Shown: piece by piece, positions 12,177 to 23,485 of the stretch
Position numbering within the stretch: the first letter of the stretch is position 1
Layout: each line of letters starts with the position of its first letter
NCBI GenBank assembly: GCA_030407085.1
Contig: CM059587.1
Span: 71,723,001 to 71,787,000 of the forward strand
Length of the DNA: 64,000 nt
From: Trichopria drosophilae
Lineage: Eukaryota > Arthropoda > Insecta > Hymenoptera > Diapriidae
Reading direction: 5' to 3'
Translations under genes and position numbers: made by a program
Notes under the pieces: generated by a model
Databases searched by the model: none
What the model was told of the DNA's origin: nothing
The model's input: only the letters and a program-made list of their open reading frames with translations

Positions 12177-12632
12177 GTTGTTTTACAAACAAACAATTTT
12201 TTCGCAAATTGACAACAGCGTTTCATAACTTCCATACAAAATAGGCGGACGAATTCGTCAAAACGAAATGATGATCGCAATGTTAAGGAAAAGTTTCGAT
12301 TTAAATTTCAAATTTTTATTAAAAAAGTTTCAATTCGAATTTCAAATTTATGTTAAAAAAAAGCTTCAATTCCAATTTCAAGTTTTTGTTAAAGGCTTTT
12401 AACAAATTGTTTAAAAAATTAACAAAAATTTAAAATTGGAATTGAAGCTTTTTAACATAAATTTGAAATTCGAATTGAAACTTTTTTAATAAAAATTTGA
12501 AATTTAAATCGAAACTTTTCCTTAACATTGCGATCATCATTTCGTTTTGACGAATTCGTCCGCCTATTTTGTATGGAAGTTATGAAACTCTGTTGTCAAT
12601 TTGCGAAAAAATTGTTCGTTTGCAAAACAAAC
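12177..12632. repeat. Near-perfect 456-bp palindrome (long hairpin)
   Basis: The left arm (12177-12392) and right arm (12419-12632) are reverse complements with only a few differences over the inner ~190 bp: one C/A substitution, one short A-run length change and two substitutions near the apex. The loop is about 26 bp. Each arm includes an outer unique part (with 'GACGAATTCGTC', itself a palindrome, at 12248-12259 and 12549-12560) and an inner part made of three units of about 36 bp of the type 'AAGTTTCAATTCGAATTTC'. A transcript through it would form a very long duplex RNA. The arms are far more similar to each other than in any other inverted repeat in the window, so the duplication or arm conversion is recent. 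An 86-codon frame starting in the right arm is not considered a gene. Confidence 0.9.
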
Positions 12633-12902
12633 AAAAATACATATTCTGTATTTTTCATTAACAAACAGCATATTTCAATATTACAAAAATTGATCACATG
12701 CCCATATTCGGTCTGCATGAGGTTATGTAGAAAATTTTTCAAATTTTTTGGATTACTTTTTCAAACTGTTGATTTTACTAATTTGTAAAATAAAAAAATT
12801 TATTAAAATATTTTTAAAAAAGTCTCACGGTATTATTTCACCAATACATAGACACTATTCTTCTATCAAAACATTTTCTCAAAAGTTGACAATTTTTAGA
12901 AA

Positions 12903-12985
12903 AAAAATTGTTTAATAAAAATTTGAAATTTGAATTGAAATTTTTGTCTTAAACATTGCGGTCACCATTTTGTTTTAACAAACAA
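12903..12985. repeat. Diverged copy of the palindrome arm
   Basis: The words 'TAATAAAAATTTGAAATTTGAATTG' (trimmed), 'AACATTGCGGTCACCATTT' and 'GTTTTAACAAACAAT' parallel the right arm at 12487-12550 ('AACATTGCGATCATCATTT'). This is an older, single-arm relative of the palindrome, showing that the sequence belongs to a repeat family rather than being a one-off. Confidence 0.65.
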
Positions 12986-13299
12986 TATTTTCAGTGTGTT
13001 TGCCTCATTTATTTATAGTTTATACATCGAGGACGTCATCTACATATTTTTTTAACGTATGCAAAATTGTTTAGAGAATTAAAACTAATTATTAAAAAAA
13101 GATTCCGATAGAAAATCCAGTTTTTTACTTAATTATCGATTTTTCCATGTTCAAAAATAATGTTGAAAATCCTAAAAACCACCATTAGAAAGAGAATCCT
13201 CTGACATAAGATACAGTTATTCGCAAACTTGAATGGGAAAATTGCATTCTGTGGACGTTATAGGTTAAATTGGAAAGACATTATCGAAAAATGGAAAAA

Positions 13300-13985
13300 A
13301 CAAAAACAGTTGCGCTTGGCGCATTTCCGAAAGGAAGAAAAAATCAATAGCGCCGCCAGATGACCCCTAAAAGTTGTCGCTTTACGTTCGATCGAGGGGA
13401 CTTCTGGGGAGCACAGCCGGTGTAAAAAGTAAAAACCTTGGGAGAAGTGGCCCGAAAAGTATAAACCGAAGCTCGGGTTCCCGACGGGGCTACCTGGGCG
13501 CTTGCGCACCAGGAGGTGGCGGTGGTGGTGCTTCCATTATCCGCGAAACGTCGTCGCGTAGGCGGAGTACCGGCCGAGCGCAGTCCGCTCGGGGCTCCAG
13601 TCTTGATCCTGCCGTTCGGGCGCCCTAGACGCGTTTCCCCTTGCCTCGTAGCCGCTCTTAGTCGCCGTCGAGGGAATCCGTATATACCAGGTTATCGGGT
13701 GCGCGAGTGTAATCGCCTCGAGGTGTGTCACCGCGAGAAATGTGATTTTCCCGTACCAGGAACTTAGTGGATTGGCAATTTTCGCCGAGGGACTTGGGGT
13801 GGAAAGTCATGCAGGAGGCTGCGGGCGAAAAGGAAAAGGTGGGTTCCGCTTCTGCACGACACGGTCGATTTCGGCAAAGTGCGAAAATTCGGGGGTGGAA
13901 CGTGTCAGGGAATTAACGACAAATGCGACGGTAACGTGCGAACGCCTTCCCTTTTGGAGCACTGGTGAAACAGTTTTTTTTTGGA
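13300..13985. promoter_or_regulatory. CpG-rich islet, candidate promoter, enhancer or noncoding exon
   Basis: The GC and CpG density is much higher than the surroundings, which makes several overlapping frames stay open (13258-13509 minus, 13374-13628 plus, 13516-13767 plus, 13742-13999 plus). None looks like a protein family, and they are probably by-products of composition. Visible motifs are an NRF-1/Ewg-like 'GCGCTTGCGCA' at 13498-13508, a GC hairpin at 13574-13592 with CCGAGCG facing CGCTCGG, and a TATATA at 13681-13686 without an obvious initiator about 30 bp downstream. The islet runs straight into a tandem array at about 14005. The regulatory role is inferred from composition only. 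Confidence 0.4.
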
Positions 13986-14004
13986 TAGCGATTGATTAAT
14001 TTCG

Positions 14005-15112
14005 GTTTTCGTTGTAAAGCTCATGAGTCGATGACGTAAGTCTAGCGTTAAATTTTCGATTTTCCGATGGTTCTCAATCATTTCCTTATTTTTCATTTTC
14101 AAATTTGAACGAAAAGTGAATTTTGGTTTTGAAGCTGTAAAATCCGGACCATAATTAGGCTTCATTTATAAATAATTACTTTTTTTAATCCTCTGCACTT
14201 CCATTACTGGTTACGTCCTGTGACGGTACTTAATCCTTTCGTAACTTTACATTTTCGAATGCGAATTCAAAATTCCATACATTATTTTTGATAAGCGACA
14301 TTCCGAGTGCTCTAATTTCAAATTTAAGTGAATATTTGGTTTTGGAAGCTGTAAAAACTGGACCAGAACTATAGACGCCATTTATGTAATTTATTTTGTA
14401 TCCTCTGCATTTTTATCAGTGGTTACGTCCTGTGACTCAATCCATTTGTTTATTTTAAATTTTCCAAATATGAATTCGAATTTTGTTTTGTTTTCAAACG
14501 TTTGGCATAGTTCCGGATGTTCTATTTGAAAATTTTAGTAAACGTTGAATATTTTGTATTAAAGCTGCAAAAACCAGATCACAATTGGGCCATTTATAAA
14601 TATCTACTTTTTTATGTCTGCTTTTCAATCAATGACGTAGTTGAACATTCAACTTTGGAAATCGAGATTCTGTGATTACGTCCTACGATGATTCCTTTCG
14701 ATATTTTTCATTTTAGAAATTTGATACTTTATTTGTAACAGTATGCTGTAAAAATCGGACGGCAATTGGCCACCGTTTATAAATATTTACCTTTTTTTAG
14801 TATCCCGTGCAATTTAATCCGTTACGTAATTGAAAATTTAAATTTAAGAGTCTAGGTTTTTTAACCACGTCCTGTGTTGTTTCTCCATTCTTTTGTTATT
14901 TTATATTTCCAAAATATCATTTTGATATTGGATACATTGTTTTTTTATAGTTTGACCTAATTCTGGATGCGCTATTTTAAAAAAATATCAAGTAAATATT
15001 TCGTTTTGAAAACTGTAAAACCCGATCCATAATTGGGCGCCATTTACAAATATCTGCCTAGTTTGTACCTTTGTATTTCATTTTGATCAGGAACGTAGTT
15101 GGAAATTTCCCT
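14005..15112 (+). repeat. Degenerate satellite-like array, about 215-bp unit, about five copies
   Basis: Landmark 1, of the type 'GAAGCTGTAAAANCCGGACC', recurs at about 14131, 14345, 14561, 14743 and 15008. It is each time followed by a variant of 'GCCATTTATAAATATCTAC' and then by 'GGTTACGTCCTGTGAC' at about 14206, 14423, 14674 and 14861. A 'GACGTAGTTGAA'-like word precedes this in several units and also opens the array near 14031. Spacing between units is 214, 216, about 182 and about 265 bp, so the array has expanded and contracted by indels. No stable open frame exists. A GTAAGT at 14036-14041 that looks like a splice donor is part of the repeat. Confidence 0.85.
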
Positions 15113-15672
15113 GTGTATTAATGAAATGGTTAGGATAAAATAAATTTCAATTACTGAAATTATTATGCGAATCAGTCCAATTAGCACTGGAAGATAAAAT
15201 TCGTGAATTGTGTGTCATGTACCTTGTTCAGGTTCAGGAGCATGCCACAAATTCTATTGGAATAAACCCTATTCCATCTTGTGGGTGACTATGTGAACTA
15301 GCCAAAGGTTGAAATAGGAATTCTACATAAGGTCGTTTCCTTGGTTTGAAAGGAACACTGTAAAATGTACGACGTCCTTATGTGGGCAAGAAACCCGAAG
15401 TATTTCTGCAATTTACAATTGATATACATTAGGAATTTCTTTTTAAATCGACCATTAAATTTGATATTAGTAGCTTTTAGTATACTGAAGAGAATTTATA
15501 AAAAAGAATGTAAAGATAAAAAAAACATGTATAAAGGGTGACCCTCACATTATTATGTATTAGAATTTGTCAATATGTATCATAAACTATTAATTACAAT
15601 TGTTAGTTCTGCTTTCGTTACTATAATTGTAGCCTAAATAGACAAGATGCTTATTATCGATTACACTGGATT

Positions 15673-16692
15673 AAAAAGGTCGAGGTTTGTATATTTTAAA
15701 ATTCCTATATTTATTGCAGGTTTTCGTCACAGTGAATAAGAAAAGAGTAAATAAAAATATTTTATTAAAGATAAAGTTTGAAAACATTTTTCAGTACATC
15801 TTGAGCCACAATAAAGCCAAATTCACGGGTTACAAAACTTCCAATAGGACGGAAATGAAGGCTTAGAAATCAACTTGAACTTTTTAATTCAAAAGGTCAC
15901 TGCCGATAGTGGGGGAACTTAATTTACCAACCACCTTTTTATTGTAATAAAAATAGTACGAGATCGGATGGAAAACGGTCCTTTGGGACCAGACTTTTCT
16001 GAATAGTCACTTAAATATCTTTCGAGTTGTAGATCATGAATCAAAAGTTAAGTTAAACTCTTTAACAGCCAAATATGCACAATTTGTAGATAAATTTCAG
16101 CATCGTTTTATTCATAAAAAAATTATTTAAAACGATACATCTACATCCAAGTAATTTTGAGATCGCTCTTCCGAATGGCGTTTTTTTGAAAAAATATTTC
16201 ACCGATTGTTTGTTCAAACATACTGAAAAAAACTCGATTATGAAGGTAATTTTGTTTTAAATGTAAATTATACTATGATACCTGCTCCCGATAGTTTTAC
16301 ATAAAAAATATACATTCAGATATTTTGATTTTTAACGGCTTCAAAGCGCCAACAATTTTTCAAAAATTTGGAATTTTGTGCATTTACAGGTTTTATAGGT
16401 TTCTATATCTTCATACGTCTCAAATAATTAGTCGGATATGGATATGTTTATGATATATATTATGTTTTGCATAAATAAAACGATGATAAAACCTGTATAC
16501 AAATTGTGCAAAACTAGTGGTAAAAATGTTCAAAAATTTAAAATGGCCGACGCAAATTTTAAATATTAAGCTGAAACTTTTGACTTGGAGATTTTTAATG
16601 TTTTTTTTTTATTTTTCCCTTTTCATATTCACTGTGACCTAAATAAACAATAATACAAGAATTTCGAAATAAACAAACCTCAACCTCTTTTT
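15673..16692. mobile_element. 1.0-kb non-autonomous element with about 70-bp TIRs
   Basis: The left arm (15675-15745) and the reverse complement of 16619-16690 share, in order, 'GAGGTTTGT', 'AAATTC', 'TATT' and a perfect 'GTCACAGTGAATA.GAAAAG' block. The outermost words are 'AAAAAGGTCGAGG' and 'AAAAAGAGGTTGAGG'. A weaker internal inverted repeat pairs about 16350-16400 with about 16488-16550; both include 'TTTTGTGCA..TACAGGTTTTAT'-type sequence. The interior also carries one 'AAAATGGCCGACGC' (16541-16554) related to the dispersed AATGGCGG repeat. No transposase frame is present. The target duplication is unclear; a TA dinucleotide is possible. Confidence 0.75.
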
Positions 16693-16699
16693 TGTAGCA

Positions 16700-19268
16700 A
16701 AGTGTTATTAAAACATTTCGTAGTTTGAATAGCGCAACTCATTACAGATAAATGTTGCTGTGTTCAATAAAAGAGATAAATTTCAGTGAGATATTTCACA
16801 TAAACGTGAAATATATTTGATCATAGTATTCTGAAGCTTCTAATGACACCAATGGATCGATCAATTTTTATTTTGAAGTTACAGGTAATGGTTATCTATC
16901 GCATCTATCAAACTCCAAATTGTAACCAATTACATTTCATGAAATTCGGGCAATGGAGAGTTTGAAAGTTAATCGTGAAATGATGTCGGTTTTCAAAGAA
17001 CCAGAAGTACCTACATTATTCGTTTCATGATACTTATAAGAGTTGCATCAAATTTAAAATATAACTTAATTTATACTAATAACCTTTTTATATATGAAGT
17101 AAATAAATATCGACAAATACCCATAGTTTTGGTTACATTTTTCTTTCATATCTTGTTTACTGAATACAAATGAGTTTAAAGAAATTATCAGAAGTTTAGT
17201 AGTTTGTATTGAATATTTTCATAAGCTTTCTTAATTCATTAAGTTCTACACATTTGTGGGGTATTTTCGTGCTTATTTCTGAAACAAGAAAAGGATTTAC
17301 ATGCAGATGAAAGTATCCTAATCTACTGTTTTCGAGAATGCCCCTTTGATGGTAGTAGTAAGCATCGCATTTCAATGTTTTCTAAAATCAAAGTAGCGGA
17401 TTTTAAATAGAACACCTATTTTAATGAATGTTTTTCGTATTAAAAATGTAATGGAAATTATTTCAAATTTCAATTAAAAGTGCATTAAATTTAACCGATT
17501 TAACCCCATAAATTTTGAACAATTTTATGCACTTTTGTGCATTTGATGCACGTATGTTTTCAAAAAATAAATGAGGATTTATGCTTTTCGTCTAAAACCA
17601 TCCTAGCCTCTCAAATTGCAATTATCATAATGTACAACACATATACTGATCAAAACGATAGAACAAATGTAAGACATGATCCTACACGTTTGTTTGAAAG
17701 CCATTGTTGATTATAAAGACATTCAATTTGCAAAAACAATAGATAATCTTAAGCATGATATTATCCACACTGTAGAGTATACCTAGTTTATTCTATAAGA
17801 GGAATAGTAGTTAATACAGGATTATTTTTTGGTATATTATTAATTAGTACTGATTTTTTAGGCATTTTGAAATATCATAAAAGGTATACATTATCGGGCT
17901 CCAGTTCAGAATGAAAGAATGTTTGAGGTAGAAGATATAGATGTACATTCGACAAATATTTTTGTAATCTTATGTATTTTTTAAATAAAACATATCACTG
18001 AAATAATACTTTATTTTTCAGACAGTATATTAATTAATAAATTACTTTTTAACATTTTTTTCTACACATTTGTTGAGAGTTATGACATGACATTCGCACT
18101 AGTCTTCAACATTTATCTAACACGAGTTTACATAGTTACTACGATTTTATTAAAATCCATGGATTAAATATCAGAATCAAATGGACAGTGGAAATTAAAT
18201 CATAATAAACTAATAATTTCACATATGTCTAAATCAGAGATTAGAGTTAAAGATATTATAAATTGATTTCACAAAGCTACTTTCTTCAGGAGATATTACT
18301 TATTAGTGGTTCTAATTGATCGTACTATTATATTATCGCACATACAACATAGACAATAGAGTATTGAGGTTGTTAGTAATATTTTAAAACACCATAATTA
18401 TCAGGGTCATTAAATTTAAGGACAAATTAGAAAAGCTACATCATAGTTGTGTCGTGTGCCTAATCTAATGCATCCAATGTAATTCCGTTTACATTATTGA
18501 AACAGAAATTAACGTGTGAATAGCCAACTGTGTCTCTACGTAAAGACGATACTTGTTTTTGTATTTTAAAATAGTCAAACATTTTTTAGTAAATTTGTGG
18601 AATTTTTTGTTAATCTAACATTATTTTTGTTATTAAACAAAAAAATCATTATAAAAATAATTGTTCGACGAATCAGAAATGGTGTGTTTCATTGTGATGT
18701 TCTGATGTAATATAAACAATTTTCAAAGAAACGTATTTCGGTAAAGACGAGAATTCATTCAGAAAAATAAATAATTATTTCCTTCTTAATGTTAAAATTC
18801 TGATTATTTTGGTTTATTTTTATTTACTCTTTTTTTCTTGCACTGCATTTTATATGTTCATGATGTACCTCTAATTTAAAGGAAACTCAATTTTAAGTTA
18901 TTTACTTATATCAAGTATAATTCCTTTAGAAACTAACTTTTGTTTATGTAACTAAATATTTGATTCGAGTATTAAATTTAATGATTTAAGCATGACCTTT
19001 AATGATTCATAATTGCTTAATTTTTCCATGTCATTTTGAGGGAATGTAACTTTATATTATATCCAGGGTTTACATAAACTAAATACAAATTTATATGTAT
19101 ATCTAGAAAACGAATTAACATTCTTATAGTGTGTTTAAAATTATTATTTTATATATTTAACTGAAAATGTCGTCCAATATCAGAAATAGACCAATATTGA
19201 ACGTTTAATGCAAGATTTTCCCATAAAATTACACTGCAACAAAATTTATAATTAGAAATTGGACTATA
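16700..19268. other. AT-rich spacer without a recognised gene
   Basis: No open frame of any substance and no convincing repeat was found in this 2.6-kb stretch. Confidence 0.5.
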
Positions 19269-19300
19269 TATACTTTTCCGAAGGTTTTCGTCTGGCCGCA

Positions 19301-19303
<3 letters not shown>

Positions 19304-19337
<34 letters not shown>

Positions 19338-19682
19338 TAACGGGCGGAATCGCCCTTTTTACATAATTTTTGCAATATTGTACTTAATTGTGTGAATTTT
19401 GCGAGAGCTGCAGATCGACTTACGAAGATGGCGCCATACTTCACATTTGTGTATGAAATGTAGGACTGCAGAAACCTACACCAAGTACAGCGGCGGTCAT
19501 GAGTCGATTTCCGCCAGATAAACAATATTTTCGAAACGTAAACAAACAACGTGGCTCGTCTTACCAACAGCGAGCTGCTGCTTGAAAACGAAATCGAAAA
19601 ATTGTTCACCGGGCGGGGATCGAACTCACGACCTACGACTCCGTAGTCCAGTGCGTTAATCGCCTGAGCCACGAAGCCGATT
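19304..19682 (-). mobile_element. tRNA-derived SINE with poly(A) tail
   Basis: Read on the minus strand, the element begins with a 72-nt tRNA-like head (19680 down to 19609), continues through an unrelated body of about 250 bp, and ends in a small hairpin (GGGCG facing CGCCC at 19342-19355) followed by an uninterrupted run of 32 A (T on the plus strand, 19304-19335). The head has an A box 'TGGCTCAGGCG' and a B box 'GAGTTCGATCC' at the normal spacing, which would make it a Pol III-transcribed, LINE-mobilised retroposon. The long pure tail suggests a young insertion. It sits inside an older TIR element. A 127-codon minus-strand frame covering it (19337-19720) is not a gene. Target duplication not resolved. 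Confidence 0.88.
19609..19680 (-). other. tRNA-like head of the SINE, probably tRNA-Arg(ACG)-derived
   Basis: The Pol III A and B boxes are intact. The anticodon-loop segment reads CTACGGA, as in tRNA-Arg with anticodon ACG, but the flanking stem does not pair well and the acceptor ends do not match as in a functional tRNA. It is therefore the promoter head of the retroposon and not a working tRNA gene. Confidence 0.7.
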
Positions 19683-20112
19683 ATGTCAAAATTTTTAGAT
19701 AATCTAACATAAAAGTGCAAAAACTACCGTTTTTTAACAGTTGTTAGTAAGTTTTTATAGCGGAAGAAAAATTTTGTTCGCGATTTGGCATAACGTCGAT
19801 TAAGGTTCTATTCATCAGGTTTAAATTGTTTTTTTTTAGTGATTCTAATACAATTTTTTTCATCGAGTTATCAAAATTTTTGTCAAGATAAAAATATGAT
19901 TTTTATACATTTAGCAAATGTATAATTGTATGAAAATAATTAACAAAATGAGGCTGACCTTTTTTCTAGGAATTGTTCCATCACGTCAAGATTTGAACAC
20001 ATCCTAACATAAATGTCCGAAAAATATCGTATTTACACAATTGTAATAAGTTTTTGTGGCCGAACGGAATTTAACAAAAACTTGACTAAAGTACATTCAA
20101 TAGTAACCTGAG

Positions 20113-20499
20113 TATACTTTTCCGAAGATTTTCGATGTTCTGAATCCAAATCTGATCGCAGATTTATTCTACCGCATTAAGTTTTTTAGATATCCGAACC
20201 CAAAAGTGAAGAAAACGAAAATCATAATCTCGCTTTAATAAAAACTTCGTTAACTCCATGACAAAAAGGATCAAATCGGAATTATTAAAAGAATATTTTA
20301 AAGCTGATGAATAGCACGTTATTCTGCATTTTGCTAAATTACGAATAAAAATTATATTCGACAACAAAAACTTACTGAAAATGGACAAAAATGGAGTTTT
20401 TTGCATTTTTAGGTTATGACATCTCAAAATCTTGGCGTGATAGAACAATTTTGCTGCCAGATTTGGATTCCGCTCATTGAAATCCTTTGGAAAAGTATA
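20113..20499. mobile_element. TIR element copy 2 (387 bp)
   Basis: The left terminus 'TATACTTTTCCGAAGATTTTC' (trimmed to TATACTTTTCCGAAG) faces 'CTTTGGAAAAGTATA' at 20485-20499. The inner parts share 'GAATCCAAATCTG' on both arms. TA at both extreme ends would fit a Tc1/mariner-type target duplication (TA before TACTTTTCC), but this cannot be separated from the TIR itself. A 133-codon minus-strand frame (20164-20565) spans most of the element and beyond; it has no recognisable domain and is likely a chance frame. Confidence 0.7.
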
Positions 20500-20565
20500 A
20501 TTCTGTTTTTGAATATGGTGATCAGCCTTATTTTGTTCGCCTGTGTTATACAATAGCACATTCAT

Positions 20566-23479
20566 TTTTCTATCATAAATATTTTTTAAAATATTACGGC
20601 GTTTTATTAAATATTTAAATATTACTCTTTAAAGAGCGAAAGTAGAGACTGTTACTCCTTTAGTGGAATGAGATGCTATTCATACTCGGAAAAACTTCTC
20701 GGAGAAAAATTGCGGAACTAATGTGAAGTTGAAAATTAAAAATTGTTTTAAACTTTATGAAAAATGATCGTATTGTTATAGTTTTTATGGAGAAAACTGT
20801 TATTCGAGAAAAGAGTACAATATTCTCTGTTAATGAAAGAAAAAACCATGTTGTTACAGAAATGTTTTTCTTATAGGGACTGGTCAAAATTAATAATAGT
20901 TAGGATTATTCTTATTAGATAAAATACGAATTAGAACACATTATTATCTGGGTTGAAAACAATAATTCTTCATAATAAAAGTTAGACAGTAGTTTTTGTA
21001 TTTATTTCAACTTTTGTTTTTGTAGTTTTAATAAAATAACAAAAAATGTATTTGGTCTTTTTTTCGAAAACAAGTTTGGGTTATTTAAAAAAAACAAATA
21101 TAAATGATCAATTTAAAAGCTTTTAATTTTAAAAACACATTTAGGTCTGGTATATTTATTATTTAAATTATGATCTTTAAAAGACTTTATTAAAAAAAGG
21201 TACTAGTAAGTCCAAGGTACTAATATTCCAGCTGCTAATAAGAGTCGTATGAAGATCACTTTAAAGGTATTTTTCAGATTGTTAAAAAATATTTTAATGT
21301 AATTGTTGAACGATGTATAAAATCTCTACTACAACTGTTTTAGTGGTTTCAATGTAATTGGAATAAATTATTCAAGGGTTTTAGTCCCTTTTTTTAATCA
21401 GAAATGATTGTTGAATTTTGCGTATCTGGAAGATATTTTATATTTTGTGTTACATGTAGATATACATGTTGAAATAGGGATAATTAGGTATTTCTACATA
21501 TTTGTTGTTATTTTGAATGTCAGATTGCATTTTCTTGCATCATAGCATTCCAATTAGCTAAATTCGTAAACGGACTGATCAAGTACACTCTAGTAAATTA
21601 AATTAGCATTCATTCGATATTAGAAACTGTATAAAATGTCAAAGTAAAATGTAAAAGTAATTAATATTATTTAAATTTTCATTGTAACATAATGGGGATA
21701 TTAAAATCTAAAAATGTCTTAAAACGACAGAAGAAAAGGACTACACAATGTTATTAAAAACTCATGAAAATTCCTTTCTTAATAGAAATCATTTTATGAA
21801 TATTATAAATCGAAATTACAGAACGAAAGAATTTAACATTATAATTCATCAATTACATTTCAGATACAAAATGGTTGTATGAATACTAAAGACAAGGATC
21901 AATACAATGAAGTATTAATAAATTAATAAGTTACACTGAAATTATAATGCACGTTACATGAATTAACATTTTTCAACTACTACTTAATTTCACAAAAAAA
22001 TTAATTCAATTTATAACAAAACCTTCATTTATAACAAAACATTTTGATCCAGCATTTACTTTTCTATTTACCTCCATGAACATTTAGATTGTTTTTTTAA
22101 TCTAAATTCGATTTACCTCGATTTCTGAATGGCAATTCGCAAACAAATACACTGATTAATGGATTCCTGATGATCTCATGAGTATTTGAGTCCTTTATGC
22201 TTAAAATCGACACTGAGAGGTACGCGAATTTGAGTAATTTGTTTATATAAATTACCTCGTGATGTGAAAAGTGATCATACCAATTTACGAGCATCAATGA
22301 TGTTGAAATTTATTTAAAGTATTTCAGAGTAAAATAGACGTCAATTAATTGTTCAGTACATTCCCTTTAGAATTCAATGCAACGGGAACATGCCTCTCGT
22401 AGTTTTTCTTTTTGTTTAGTAGTGAACCGTACCAGGCTACTCTATTGTTCACATTTTAAATCTACATTGTTATTCGAAACCTGAAAATAAGTAAAAGAAC
22501 AAATAAGAACAGTTCGAATCAGCCTAAATGTGATTTAGAATTGAAGAAATTATTTCGATTACTAATTAATGCTATAACTAAATAAAATTTGAGCTCTTTT
22601 TCTGACTTCTGGAGTGTTGAATTTTAGAGGCTAAACTCACGTTTTTATATTATCCAATATTGTAAATGTTTGCGCGACAGCTGGACTGAGTGACTTGATG
22701 TTATGATTAAAGCTTTGACATTTTTATTAAAATGTATTCATATTGAATCAGGACTTAATATTTTCAGTCTTTCTCTTCAGTGTACAATTGTCTGAATGAT
22801 TTGACAATACCTTCAATAATAATTAAGGAAAATAATTGATACAATAGCTTCTCTATTATTCTCTAGAAATAGAGAATTTACTATTTCAATTAAGATTTTC
22901 ACGTCGTTTTTGAAATCAAAAGATACTTCACGAAGTTCCAATTTGTTAAATCAGCCATTGGTATGAAAATAAAAAATTTTAAACGACCATATTTCAAATA
23001 AACGACAATTCATGTCATACTTCCGACAATTTATTACCAGACTAATGTAATAGGCCAGTTACTTCCTGTACAATTCAATATTCTGAACCAAATCGATATT
23101 TATTTCATATCGAAATCCAAATTTTCACTATCCATTCTCTTTTAAGGCACATTATTTTTTAAGAGATGTCAAGGAAGCGATAGGACATATTTTATAAAGT
23201 AATTAAAAGACAAGAACAAGATAGTTTTGCCTGGGTTTTTCATAACAAGTTTGTATGATTACACGCTCCTATTTTGCACTAATAAGAGTAAAATCAACGT
23301 CTAACTTTACATTTAATTAACTCCGCCATAATCACGAAACCTGTGCATTTGCTGAAAGTAACTTTTAAAGCTGTTAATGTTAAGCTATTCCAATTTTTCT
23401 TGAGAATTTCCAAACAAAATCAAGCGAACTAAACAGAAAATTGTCCTTCAAGCTTCATCTCGTTTAATAGCACGCCGTC
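20566..23479. other. AT-rich spacer without a recognised gene
   Basis: There is no recognisable gene. A compact perfect hairpin lies at about 22856-22876 (ATTCTCTA, four-base loop GAAA, TAGAGAAT). Otherwise I see nothing. Confidence 0.5.
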
Positions 23480-23485
23480 TACTGG

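Larger units (their letters stand above)
19269..20110 (+). mobile_element. TIR element copy 1, interrupted by a SINE
   Basis: The element starts with 'TATACTTTTCCGAAGG' (19269-19284), the same terminus as the 20113-20499 copy. After 35 bp it is broken by the SINE and resumes at about 19681 with 'TTATGTCAAAATTTTTAGAT'. From there it aligns, in the same orientation, with the reverse complement of the 20113-20499 copy, sharing words such as 'CTAACATAAAAGTGCAAAAAAC' (trimmed), 'AGTAAGTTTTT' and 'CTATTCATCAGNTTTAAA'. A further partial repeat of the same segment lies at about 19975-20062 ('CACGTCAAGATTTG', 'AATAAGTTTTTGTGGCCG'). The right terminus is lost or merged with the neighbouring copy. Confidence 0.65.

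Noticed and set aside
12528..12788. 86-codon plus-strand frame
   Set aside because: Starts in the right arm of the palindrome and runs into AT-rich sequence; no recognisable domain.
13374..13999. Three overlapping plus-strand frames of 83-85 codons
   Set aside because: Overlap in different phases within a CpG-rich islet; explained by base composition.
14036..14041. GTAAGT as a splice donor after the CpG islet
   Set aside because: The surrounding GACGTAAGT-like word recurs as part of the 215-bp repeat unit, so it is probably not a donor.
19337..19720. 127-codon minus-strand open frame
   Set aside because: It lies almost wholly within the tRNA-derived SINE and reads through its tRNA head; not a protein gene.
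20164..20565. 133-codon minus-strand open frame, the longest in the window
   Set aside because: It covers most of a TIR element, has no recognisable domain and is AT-driven in composition.
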